Assembly (NCBI GenBank): GCA_025331565.1
Contig: JAFREQ010000045.1
Location: forward strand, 1,674,001-1,738,000
Length of the DNA stretch: 64,000 nucleotides
Reading direction: 5' to 3'
Source: Holacanthus passer
Taxonomy: Eukaryota; Chordata; Actinopteri; Pomacanthidae
Shown: positions 1 to 12,000 of the stretch, in pieces
How positions within the stretch are numbered: the stretch's first letter is position 1
Layout: each line of letters begins with the position of its first letter
The notes under the pieces: generated by a model
Seen by the model: only the letters and a program-made list of their open reading frames with translations
Database searches by the model: none
Told to the model about the DNA's origin: nothing
Position numbers and translations under genes: made by a program

Positions 1-3000
1 AGCTGAAATAAAATGGCAAAATGGACATAACAGAAGAGTTCTACGATATTTTTAACCTCCACTGCAGAGTAAGACCTTGTATTTTTACAGTCAGCAGCGA
101 CTGGTCCCATCCAGCTCCAGCAGTGTTAGGGTGTGGCACTTTCTTGTCAAAACTGCATCCCGGACTGCTCGGGTTGCATCAACTACACAAAAGGTAGAGC
201 CATGTTCTCACAGAAAACACCGTAATTGCGGAGCTTTGACCCGGTGCACTTGTAATAACTGTATTTACTCTCATGAGACTGAGACTGGGACGGGAATAAA
301 ATAACCCCCAGGCTCCCAGAACCCAAACAAAGGCCTCAGATCTTATAGTACGGTCAAATACAAATCAGCCATTTATCCGTTTCTTGGGAAACAATGTAAT
401 GTGATTACGTTTGTTTTTGAGTCAGCTGGTAAAGACTGAGAAAAGGCATGAGAATTTAAACTTAAACCCTCCTGGGAATGGATGACAGCAGCGAAGGAGG
501 AGGTGGGGAGAGTGGCAAGGATGCCTCGTCATGTCTTATGTAGTCGAGAGTATAATTAGATGCTCCAAAGAGACTTCAAACTCCAGACAGCTTAATGGGC
601 TTTAATGTGAGAGGACGGTTACACAAATTATGCACGTTCCAAGGTGTATTGCCAAAGCGCTTAATGGTAATTAAATGCAACTTAGTAGGCTAGAGCAGTG
701 CAACAGCCAAGCAAGCAAGCTGAATTGTAGACAATGACGTGACTCCACAATTTCTAATATTGCCTAACCTAAAATAACAGTGTTTAGTTAAGACAGATTT
801 TCAGGTTTGAAAAAATGCTGGGTCGTCTTATCTTCAGAGGGGAAGGTGAAACAAACACAAAGAGCCGAGAGGACATGATAAAAAAAAATATCTACCTCTT
901 TTCCTTCCTTGTCTTCTGCATGACCAAGCAATTCACACCAGGAATGTAGAAACACTCTGCTCAACTGTTTGTGCTTTGACATTTTTTGCTCCCCAGCAAA
1001 ACGCACGACTGCTGTCACAAATCAGTTAACAGTAAATCTGTTTGACTTGTTCCACCGAGGCGAAAGAAAACAAATAACAGCTGAGACTGTGATCACACAG
1101 ATAAGATGGATCTATCTGATGTGTTCAAGCACCGCCGCGGGATTATACGACAAAAAGGAAAGCTGACCCGCTCTGGAATTTGAGAGTGTTTTTTTTTTTA
1201 CAGATTGAACAAGGTCAGATTCACCAAGACAAATATTTCAAATTCCGCTATTCTGTATTAGTCCTTGACGTGCTCAGGTTTTGTAAGACAAAAAAACATC
1301 ACGGTGGTTTGATTTACTTGGATTTAAGAATCCCGATAATCACTTCATCCTGTGTCTCGACTTTACATCAAAGTCAAATATCTCCTCAGATAACCTGCAG
1401 AGCACATGGAGATGATAATGGTGAGTCAGCAGATGACACACGTCCTTCCTCCTTCCTGCTAGAGGGCATGTCCTGACATCTTTTAGCCATGTGACAGACA
1501 AACAATTCTGGGATCATGGTTCCCAAACTGGGGTGCAAGGACCTGGAGGAGTCTTGGAGAGGGTTTCAAATGGGTCCAAGGCAAAAATAATAATCAGTTT
1601 AGATTTACAGGGATTTAATTCTTTATAAGTTGCGACTAGTGCTAAAGTGATTCATCAGTTTATACGGCTTAATGAATCAAACTCTGATGATGGATGAGGG
1701 TGTGATTTACAGGCCTTCCCGTGTATAAAGGGTGTTTTTATCAACCAGTAACAAAAGACTAGTAACACAAGGTTCAAGTTTAATTTTCCCATTAGTTTTA
1801 ACAGTGCATATGAAAAATGCTATTTAACCTTTGCCCAAACTGCCAGAGCTTACAAGAAACATGTCTCTACTGCTATACTGACAGTGAACTTGAGGGCAAG
1901 ATAAGCTGTATACAGGCATTTTTAACTATATACATTTAGGACACAGTGAAAACAAAATAACATTCCTCCAGGACCACGGTGCTGCATAACAAGTGACAAC
2001 ATAAATCTACACAAGACTACATAAAGTGCACATATACGACCAAGTAAGCTTCTTCATATTTTAGATTTAACCGACATGTTTCCTTCATGAGCACCGCCAG
2101 TTTTCATTTTCTTCCCAGAATCAGATTCATACAGTAAACCTTTTTCAAAGACGACCTTTTGGCCTGTCACAGCAGGAAACGCACAGGTGGAACTTATGAA
2201 CCCCAACCATGGCTCAGTTCCAGAAATTACTTGAATGCAGCAATTAATGTTATTAATTTCAGCTGCGCTTGACAAGTCAAAATGTCTGTGGTGAAAAACC
2301 TAAAATCCACTTTAGTTTCAGTCCATATTTCAGGTCACAGTTTCACAAATGAGATGAGTTGCATTTCTGTTTACATCATTATAAATTGAATATCTCAACT
2401 TTTTGATGGTTGGTAAGACTATGATCACTGTTTTAATAATAATAATGTCTGTGGCCTTTTGTAAGCTGTTATAGCAGGTTGTCATTATGTGGACCCCCTA
2501 TACCATAATGATATATTATGCTGCTACCTCATTAGTGTGTCGTGCTCCACTTTTACTTTGAAAGCTTTTGTACAATAGAAGCACAGAACAAAAAGCTCGA
2601 ATGGAGGTCAATGGGATGAAACCTGGGTTTTCTTGTTGGGAATCCAGTTATATTAAGTTATATTTCACCTAGTGTTGAAAAAATTAGTCAATTAATCAAA
2701 TAATTAATGATGGAAGTTAGAAATAAAGATTCATTTCCACATTCATATTGATCTTAAATGAAATTGCCAATGTCAGATCTTTATAATTATGTCACCTTAT
2801 GACCTGAGAAACAAGAGCTGCCATGTTGCTGTTGTGCCAGTGAGCAATGAATGAATTATGAATGAATGAATGAATAAAAGCTGACCACATCCTCAGTCTC
2901 AACACTCTCTCTTTTAAAAGCCTTGTTAAGTTATTATTAAAAGACCAAACAACACATTGACTTTGATAAGATTCATCCAGCTAGCATGACCATCACATTT

Positions 3001-3380
3001 TCCCATTGAAGCTACTGTCAGGAGGAGGGACCGCTAGCTTGCTAGGATGAGGAACTCCTTCAACATTAACATCCCAGCAGACTGTCAAGAAGCTTAAACC
3101 ACAACAAATCTGTAAAACTGAGCTCATTTACTGGACTTTTTTCTCCTTCATTACCTGGTTAACAAGCCGAAGAACAAAGCGAAGTCATCCAGCAACAGTT
3201 TCAATGCATGTGTGGCAGTTAGAGTCTGTCAATGTCGCCTCTCTTCACAGGAAAATAAGCACGTCGTGACCTTCAAAATAACAGTTCAGGGAAATAAAAC
3301 GCGTTTTTTCCTAAAGCCAAATTCTTCTCAGGCTTACAACCACACACAGATTCAGGCGTATTTACTCACCGGTGCCTGGT
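1..3380. other. Gene-poor stretch, no supported gene
   Basis: The stretch holds short open frames only, a (TGAA)n run at about 2848-2877 and a fragment near 2670-2715 (AATTAGTCAATTAATCAAATAA) resembling the tip of a common teleost interspersed repeat. Minus-strand frames at 888-1010 and 2054-2275 have passable splice sites but no recognisable protein. They could belong to a transcript from the 3.4-kb promoter. Confidence 0.4.
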
Positions 3381-3720
3381 ACTCACCTCAAACTCTCTCT
3401 GAATGACTCGGCGTCAAGACGGTAAAATATAAACAAGCTCACTTCCGGTGGAAATTCAACTCAAAATTCTCACGCTAGAAGATTCAACTACTCACGTTTA
3501 CCACGGCAGAGACATGATGTTATATTTAAATATGAGTTCATGATCAATAAAAGAAACAAAAAACATTACATTAGTGCACGATAAAAGCGTTGACCTCTCT
3601 CAAACACAATTTTTATGCCTTTATTTTGAAGCAAGAGAAATAAGCTTCCGGTTTAACACTTCAATTTCTTGAAGCTTGTCGCCATTTTCTCCAGACAGGA
3701 ATCGCTGCGCCTGCGTAAAA
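3381..3720 (-). promoter_or_regulatory. Candidate leftward promoter with a non-coding first exon
   Basis: Minus-strand reading shows an ETS-type site (CCGGAAGT, within 3441-3449) followed by two consensus donors 17 nt apart (GAG|GTGAGT, exon end 3387; and CCG|GTGAGT, exon end 3370). Further upstream are an NRF1-like GC motif (TGCGCCTGCG on plus, 3706-3715) and a YY1-type AAAATGGCGAC (complement of 3681-3690). This combination is typical of TATA-less housekeeping promoters. No convincing coding exon follows before the window edge, so the gene is unidentified. Confidence 0.35.
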
Positions 3721-5939
3721 GATGAATCATATTTCTGATGAAAGCATGAGTGAGGACGTGATGCACATGACCTCCACGGAAAAGAAGAAACTTCATTAAA
3801 TATCAATATAAAAAGTTCTGAGTTTGTTTATCAGTGACACCGATTTGGCAAAAATTTAAATGCAACATGAGGATTAATTTACAGAAGCAAGTAGATATTA
3901 AAAGTGCAGCTATTAATCCTAGCAAAGCTCTGTTTAATCCTCTTGTTGTTGCAGAATATTATTATCATCATTATCAACATCATCACAAAGCCTTAAAAGA
4001 TACAATAATTCAATGACAAAACAACCCAAACAATCAAATTAATACCTCCTATGAAGCTTTTTTATTTTTTATCCATGAGGAGTTTTGCCCTTCTGTCATG
4101 CAACTTTCAAAAAGAGAAAATTTTTTAAACCTTTCATCTTAACTTTTAAGTCAACCCACATGAGAAATTTGAAGAACTGGGAAAACAAGATTTGCCAAAT
4201 AAGACCATGTGATATGATTAAAACTTTTGTCAACTCCTGTTTTCAAAGTCAAGAATTAACTTTTAATTTGGACAATAATTAATATTGTCATTGTTGCTTG
4301 TTTATGATGATTATCTATCAGCAATTACCACATTACCAAAGCATGCAACTGCACAAGGGCCCCAAAAGGTTCCGGGTTTACTGTGCATCAACTGGTTTTT
4401 GTTAATCTAATTACAAATTTGTTTAAGGGCATGCACCAATAAAGGGCCCAGTGTCATACAAGTCTCAAGGCCCTGCTTTGTTCACTGATCTTGAGGCTGT
4501 GACTTGAAGAGTGTCAAAAACTCTTATGTGGTGCAAATTCCTAAAATAAGCATAATAAGCAGTGTCATTTTTAATATAGTTGACATTCTCTGGTTTTTAG
4601 TCATGCCTGCCAGTGCAAACATCTCTAATTTCCTTCCTGCTCTTCCTCCTGTCATTCCCTTTGTGACCAGCAGTCGTCCTCCTCCCTTCCTGCTGCTCTG
4701 TAGTCAGCTGACCATCACCTGTCTGCACACCTACCACCTCATCAGTTTTTAAGTATACCAGTCCACTGGCTCAGACTGGTGTGCTTCATAGCAACAGTGG
4801 TCCAGCCCTGGTTTGGTTTATCTGCTAATGATTTCTGCCCATTTTTTTAATATCTGCCTTCCTGCTCCCTGTGTGGATATACCCGCCTCTATTGACTGCC
4901 AAGCTTGTATTTGAACAAGTAAACTGCTATTTTAACCTTATCTGCTCGACCCTGTCCTGTTTTTTGTCCCCACCTCAACTTATATCAAAACTGACACACT
5001 CACACTTGGAAATAGGTAGTTTTCTGACACAAAATGGGCCAGCACATATCTGATTATTTATCATATTCTTTATTCCTAAAATCACTTTTAAGCAAACAAC
5101 ATATGTAACATTCCTAAACATTCAGAGCAAGTGGATTTTTCTTACTTCACTTTTTAATCTTTAAGTAGTTGGATTAATATGTATTTATCCAGCTTACATA
5201 TCTAATTATAGGCTAGTTGTCTATACTAATAAAGAAGAAGCAATAATATCTTTGCTCAGTTGCAAGTTTATGAAAACCTTATCTCACTTAATGAAATTTG
5301 TTATCACACAATTATCACAAACAGTATCACCTAATAATTAATTTTATGTAGAGGTATTGGGACAAGGCTTAATCAATGTCATTTAAAAGTATAAAGCATA
5401 ATTCAAGGATAATTTCTTATTTGACTTGACTTGAGAAAATGGTTTGTATTTTTTCTCTGTTGCTTATTTTATATAAACCTTTTTTCAGGTCTCCATAGAA
5501 AAGTAATCTGGATCAATAAAGTTTGCAGCCTGAATGGTGCAAAGGTCACATCAGTATGACCAGAGTGACCCCTATTGGTGGTTTTCTGCTACTACCGCCA
5601 GGAGTTTCACCTGTTAAATATAATAATTATCATGCAGCTCAGTTATTTCTTTCTTTCTTTAATTTTCAGTCTTAATAATCTATCTGAGTCAAATGTTTGG
5701 GAGGTTGCACAGCTAATTCTCACTTTCACCCACAAGCATCATTCACTGCTAAACTATGACTAAAACTAAAACAACCTCCTCAGATTACATAGACATATTA
5801 GTCATAGATGATTCAGGTTATTGTTTGGGGTTTGTGTCTGTCGATCACTGAGAATAAGGCTGGATTTGGAGTGAATCTCAGTGTTGATAGGCTGATTCCT
5901 TGTTGATATTCTGTCAATCTACAAGTCAAAGGGGGGAGA
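3721..5939. other. AT-rich intergenic stretch
   Basis: I see no coding exon, RNA gene or clear mobile element. Open frames are short and without conserved motifs. Confidence 0.45.
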
Positions 5940-6048
5940 GGTCAGTTAGCTTAGCAGGCTGCGCATCAGACAGAACCAGGAAGTCTGTAAAGTTGCTATT
6001 TGACATTATTTTCACTTTGATTTTCCTGCATCAACGCTGAGACGCGAC
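5940..6048 (+). promoter_or_regulatory. Promoter/5' UTR of the UBA-UBX-LRR gene
   Basis: The last 110 bp before the ATG contain an ETS-like CAGGAAGT, a TGCGCA core and a TTAGCTTAGC motif. Intron 1 just downstream is rich in GCTA/TTAGC. The start site is not visible. Confidence 0.4.
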
Positions 6049-9000
6049 ATGAGCTCTGCTGCCTCTCCGGTAAGCTACTAATTACCGATCTGCCTTTGAT
6101 ACGACATCGTACTGTCATTTACTGCACACAAATATTAGCATGCTAGCTGCTTTAGCTTTAGCTTAGCCGTCGTTCTCCATCTGCTAAACTGCGACTGCTA
6201 GCCGACATGCTAACGTTGTTTGTTGACACTAGTCACTGGACCACAGGCTTAACAACCAACCGATTGTTAGCTGTAGGTTAGCTTTTTATCTGCTGTTTGA
6301 GTTAAATTCGCTGGCCTTACTGTGAATTCATGCGTTTGTCCTGACAGACTTTGAGGCTAAAAACTTTGTGAAATAGCATTGAATCAGAATGAGAGGGTTG
6401 AAAAGAGAAAGTGCAGGTCAGCCTCAGTCAGATGAAACGTTAATGAAGGACAAACAAAGACAATTAAACATGTTAAGATGGAGCTGATTCACGTTAAAAC
6501 ACAGCTAACATCTCTGTGGTGATGACTCAGATTACTGGCAGCTGTCACCCATGAATCAAAGCAGAGCTAACTGTAATAAACAATAATAACAAAGTGAACG
6601 ACAATAATAGCAAAATTGCAATGTCATATACGTGAACTAGTGTATAGACAGCTGTAAAATGACATCATTGATATTGGCTAAATATTTTTACTGTCATGCA
6701 TGTCAGTTAATGTAATTTGTAAATTGCAGATAGATAGAAGGGAATATTTGCTATTTAAAAAAATAGAAATAACTGGATAATTCATTGATTGATTGATTGG
6801 TGGTATTGACATCCCCACAAACAGTATATAGCAAATAAAGCAAAAGTAAAACTAGAATAGAAACCATAAGCAAATTAAAAACAAACCTAAACTCTGTATT
6901 TTAAAGCATCATAAACAATAATCCTGAGTTAGTTAACCCTGATTGAACACTTAAGCAAACAGTAAAGAAAGCTTGATTATCTATAGTCTGAAAATTCTGG
7001 ATTGGATAATAAATAATAAAATAATTGAATTTTGAATGATGATTAAGACATTATGAGCCAGACACACTGCCCCAGTAACCACTGTTTGTGCAATCATTGA
7101 TAAGGGAAAAATAACCCCAAAGGTAGTTTGATCAACCATTGTTAACATGACTTGTTGGTACCTATTTGATCTGCTTGTTTTGCAGACTATTGGGGAGTTA
7201 TTCCTCATCCTCAGTGAGATGGGTTTCACAGAGGAACAGATCCAGGCAGCTGTGCAGGCGGGGCATTTTTCTGTGCCAGATGCAGCCGAGTGGTGAGTTG
7301 TCCAAGCCCTTCTTTTAAATCTTAAATAGTTAGTATTCATTAAATGCTAATCTAATTTCTCTTTGGTTTCTAAAAAACCACTCCCTTCAGTAAATTAGTT
7401 CTGTGTCCATCTCTCATGTGTTGACAGGCTCTTACAGGGTCAGTATCCACGGCACAGGTTGGTCAAGCAGTCATCACAGCCAGCTGAGACAGCATTTTCT
7501 GCTTTCAACCCACCCAAAGAGGCAGCGAGCACTTCAAAGACAAGTACATCACCTTCTGACAGCAGAGGTAGAACACTCTGTTTCCTTAAGGACAGAGGAT
7601 CATGTATAAGTTTAGTGCATTGTTGTAATATCTTGTAGATATTTTGTTGTAATCATGTAGTTGAAGTCTTGAATAACACTTAAAGAAATGAATGGTTTTA
7701 TGTGCAAGATAATGTGTATGTTTTGCTTTTTACTTTAAAAGCGTCCCCTTCATTGGTGCTGAGACCATCACAGTCATGCACCCTGTCCCCAGACCCACTA
7801 CCAGTCGAGTCCCGCATCAAACAGGACAAGAGCGACTTTGAAGAGCAGCAGAGACAACGTGTTGCTCAGGAGGCCCGAGCAGAGAGAAGACAAAAGAAAC
7901 AGGTCAGCAGGGCTTCTGGTGCCGAAAGGTGCCAACTCAGCTGGACTGGCAGTTTGTTTGTTATCACACAGAGAACAAAATCTTTTTAGCCTAGTGTCTT
8001 ACTTGCAATGTCAGAACACAACTTATGTGTGTTGGTCTGCCAGGAGCGTGAGTTGGTGTTAAAGCGGATAGCTGAGGACCGGAGGAGCCTGCAGGAGAAG
8101 ATTCAGACCAGCAGCGCCACAGAGACGTCTCCTCCCAGTGGTCAAGGGCAGAAGCTTGGAGGAAAGATTCAGACTAATGTGGATAACAACTGCGTCCTCA
8201 TGGTGAGGCTGTGAAGAACTAAAATATCTGTGTGTGCATGAAGAAGATACAGAATCGCAGTTGTTTAAATATCATGTTTTTTGCTGCAGATTCGGCTGCC
8301 GTCCGGTGAGTCCATGCGCGAACGCTTCCCTGCTGACGCTCCTCTGCGCAGCGTCGTGGAGCACATCACCGGATGTCACCCCTCCCTCGCCTCCTTTTCC
8401 CTCCTTCAGGGTTTCCCACGGAAGCGCTTCGGGGAGGCAGAGCTTGCTTGCTCGCTGCACTCTCTCGGCCTCACACCTAACGCTGCACTGTGTATTCAGA
8501 CCACACCTCCAGAGACACCTCAGGATGCACAGAGTCCTGCAGAGCCACCATCAGCTGGACAGAATGAGCCGTCCCCGTGTGACGTGTCTCCTCAGCCACC
8601 TGTCCCTGTCCTGGAGGGGGCGGGAGGGCAGGACCTTGTCCTACCTCCTCCACTACCCAACCAGCTGTGGGAAGAGGCAGTGAATTATGCAGGGATACCT
8701 GGAGCTGGTCCTTCACTGTCTGGGCCATCTCACTTCTGGGGTTAGTATTAAGAAACTAATGTAAATGTACAAGCAAATTGTAAGCAGATTTGCTGTTGTA
8801 CCTCATCAATGCTTATTCATCAAAGCTTGTTTGTTGTGTGCATAGAATATATAAATTATTTATAGAGTTGCAAAGTGGAAGGAGCTGCTGAATTCATTTC
8901 ATTTCTTTATTACTTCCTCAATGTTACTCACATAGAAACGTGGGCCTCTCCTGAATGATGTTAGATTTCTATAGGTTTATGTTTTGACCATTAGTTTGAA

Positions 9001-12000
9001 TTATTTCAGCCTTATTCTGAGACATCATGTTGACTATGACACCCTAGGAGTCATAATTATTGTCAAATGTTGAACATTATTTAAATGTTATTTAAATAGC
9101 TGTTTAGCCATTAGATGACATTTCTGGTACTGTTCAACAGGGCGAGGCCAGAGGCTGGTTCCTGGTAGTGCTGAGGAACCTGCTGACATAGAGGTTGATG
9201 AGGAACAAGAAGGAGAGGAAGAACCACCTCACATGCTCAACGGTACTGCTCCTCGTGTCTGTGGTTTTTGCAGACACCTCATCCCTCTGTTGACCTACAT
9301 TTTGCTTGCTCCCCCCTTCTGTCTCCACATGTCTCCACATGTCTCCATTTATTCATCCACGTGGAACTTTTTGTTCTCCCACGGCAGAAACAGATGACCC
9401 TGGCCTCTCTCTCTCAGCTGTTGGAGTAACTTTCATTCAGTTTCATACTGTATGTTGCGCAAGTTCTCTAGTATACAGAACGTTAGACCGACTGACCTAG
9501 TTATGTGTGTCATTTGTAAGAAAGATTAGGATTAGGAAATGTGTAGGTGAATGCCCCTTTCTGTCAAACATACAGTACACAGGGTCAGAACTGCTGAGCC
9601 CCACCAGTGAGAACTAGGTTCCTCGAGTACTCACAGGCAGTCAGCCAATCATATTCAGTCTCTCAGAGCATGGGAATATGATATAGTATTCTCAGTGTGT
9701 GCCAGAGCAGCGAGGAGAGCTCAATCGCAGCTGAGGCTGGTTAGAGGAGAAGCAAAGATTGAGAACAGAAGATGTTGATTAGAGGTGTGCGATATAAAAA
9801 TGCAACTGTTTTTTTTTTTTTTTTTTTTTTTTACTCTAAAGACATTTGGACTAGACAAATGCTAAAGAAGTGATGCATACTATATATAGTATGGTTCTTT
9901 ATGTGCTGGTTTTCTTGTCAGTGACTACTTTTGAGTTGCAGCTTGGTGATATTAAAATATCTTTATGGATACTGTGTGATTTTCACAGGAATGCCAAGGC
10001 TGCCTTTCTTTCCGGAGAATAGGTTCCGTGGAGAATTTGAGCCCAGGCACCACTGGCCAGAGCAAGGCAATCGACTCAGGTGGGTGTCTCGACAGAATGG
10101 CGCTGACATAATGAAGGAACTGTCAGTTGATACAGCTTTATTATAGCTGCAATATTTTCCACTGGATTACAATTGATTGCAGCTAATTGTAGTGAATCAA
10201 TTGTTATGGTTTATAGTTCTACTGGCAAATATTTTGACAGTTGAATAATTGTTTGAGTCATTTTTCAAGCAAAAAATGCAAAACATTTACTTGTTCCAGC
10301 TTCTCAAATGTGAGACTTTTCTCTATTTTATATCATTATAAGTTGAACTCTTAGGTTGTTGACATTTGAAGACATCACCATAGGCTCTGAGAAACCTTGG
10401 ATCTGCATTTTTTGTTTTAACAACTAATTGTTAAAATGGGCAGATGAATTGATAATTAAAGTAATTGTTAGGTGCAGCCCTAATTGTATTGTTATCCTGA
10501 TTAATGCAATTAAAATTGGACCTGCTGTTCTTATCTATTTAAACAGGGTAGCTTGGCTCTCTTACAGCATTACTCAGTTAGACATTATTAGTTATTATGA
10601 ATCACTATTAGACAAGAAAGTAGAGAAAGATGACTGAAGTTACACAGCGGTGAAGTGTTTCAAGTTAATTTCCTGTGGTTCAGTACATGAGATATCTGTA
10701 CTTTTCTGTACCTCTGTTCTTTTGGTCATTTAAAACTAGAAACAGTAGAGTGTGAAATACAGACCAAATTTTGCTGGCATTTCAGAGCTCCTGTGAAGAT
10801 TTACATGTACACTAACACACAGTATGGGTGTTTGCGTGTATCAGGGAGGCTCCGGACGAGGACCCAGCAGAGCCTGAGGATGCCGGAGGCCGGGTGGCGC
10901 CTGTAGCTGCAGGTCTGGCTGCAGTGGAGCGTCTTCAAAGAGCTGCACAGCAAGAAGACCCCCGTGCCTCCCAGGGACAACCATCACCCCCTAAAAGACC
11001 CTTCAGGACACCCAGCGTGCCGTCCCTATGTGCCTTGGCCACTCGTGCAACTGTCCACCTCATGACTGGTACGAAAACACATTGATTTTCCAGGAAATGT
11101 GTCTCACTGCTTTGTTTACTCACTGTTGACTTTCTGTGTCTCTGCTCTCTCAGCTCCCAGCATGCAGTACAGCAGCAGTCTGGCATGCCTCACCCCGGAG
11201 CTAGCAGAGCTTCTGCTCAACCACATGTCCCGCGAGAGGCTCCTACGTCCACGTACCCTGGAGCTCTTCTTTGGCTGCCCGTTGCAGAAATTTGTCCTGA
11301 ACTGCTACCCTTACTCCACCAATGAGCTCCTGCGGCAGTTGCGGGCCTTCACAGCACTGAAGCACCTGAGTCTGGTCAACTCACCTCTCATCACAGGTAT
11401 TGAATTTTTCCCAGGATGGAGTTTTGAGGCTTGTCAGATATCAGTTTTTGCTGTGCTAACTTCTGCATGCATTCAGTCAAATGTCTGTGCTGTTTCATTT
11501 GAACTTAAACTTGTCTTGTCCAGACTCTGGGCTGTCAATCCTGTCCAGCCTGGTCAAACTCCAGTACCTCAACCTGGCCTCCTGTAGCAAACTGACTGAC
11601 TCCTGTCTGCAGCATATCACAGGTCAGGCTACTAACCTTCTTATGAACAAGCTTCAGACTGTTGGATAATAGGTACAATAATTACAGTTACGTGCAAGAA
11701 CGCCAGCTCTCAACATAAGCTGCTCTGTGTTAAGTACTTGTATTTAGTGTTGAATGGTTTTTGATATTTCCTTTGTTAGGGCAAAACACATTAATCAACA
11801 TTTCTGTAAACGTGCCAGTGTTTGCCAGCTGGCTAATTTTCAACTGCAGAGATGTTTTGAAAGTGATTTGATATAGATATTCCACACATGCCCAATATCC
11901 ACATATTATTTTCCTTCTTTCCGTGTCTACAAGGTTTAAAGAGCATATGTTTCCTGTCCCTGGACCAGACCAAAGTGACGGATGCTGGGATGGTGCTGTA

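Noticed and set aside
77..300. Possible plus-strand exon with TTTTTACAG acceptor and CAAAAG|GTAGAG donor
   Set aside because: No frame gives a recognisable protein and the window edge hides any partner exon.
888..1010. Possible minus-strand exon (GTGACAG acceptor, AAAGAG|GTAGAT donor)
   Set aside because: The translation is unlike any family I know and the donor is weak; noted only as a possible part of the 3.4-kb transcript.
7901..8062. Open reading through intron 4 of the UBA-UBX-LRR gene
   Set aside because: The frame shifts away from the conserved helical reading; the CAG|GTCAGC donor and CTGCCAG acceptor keep the frame and the coiled-coil pattern.
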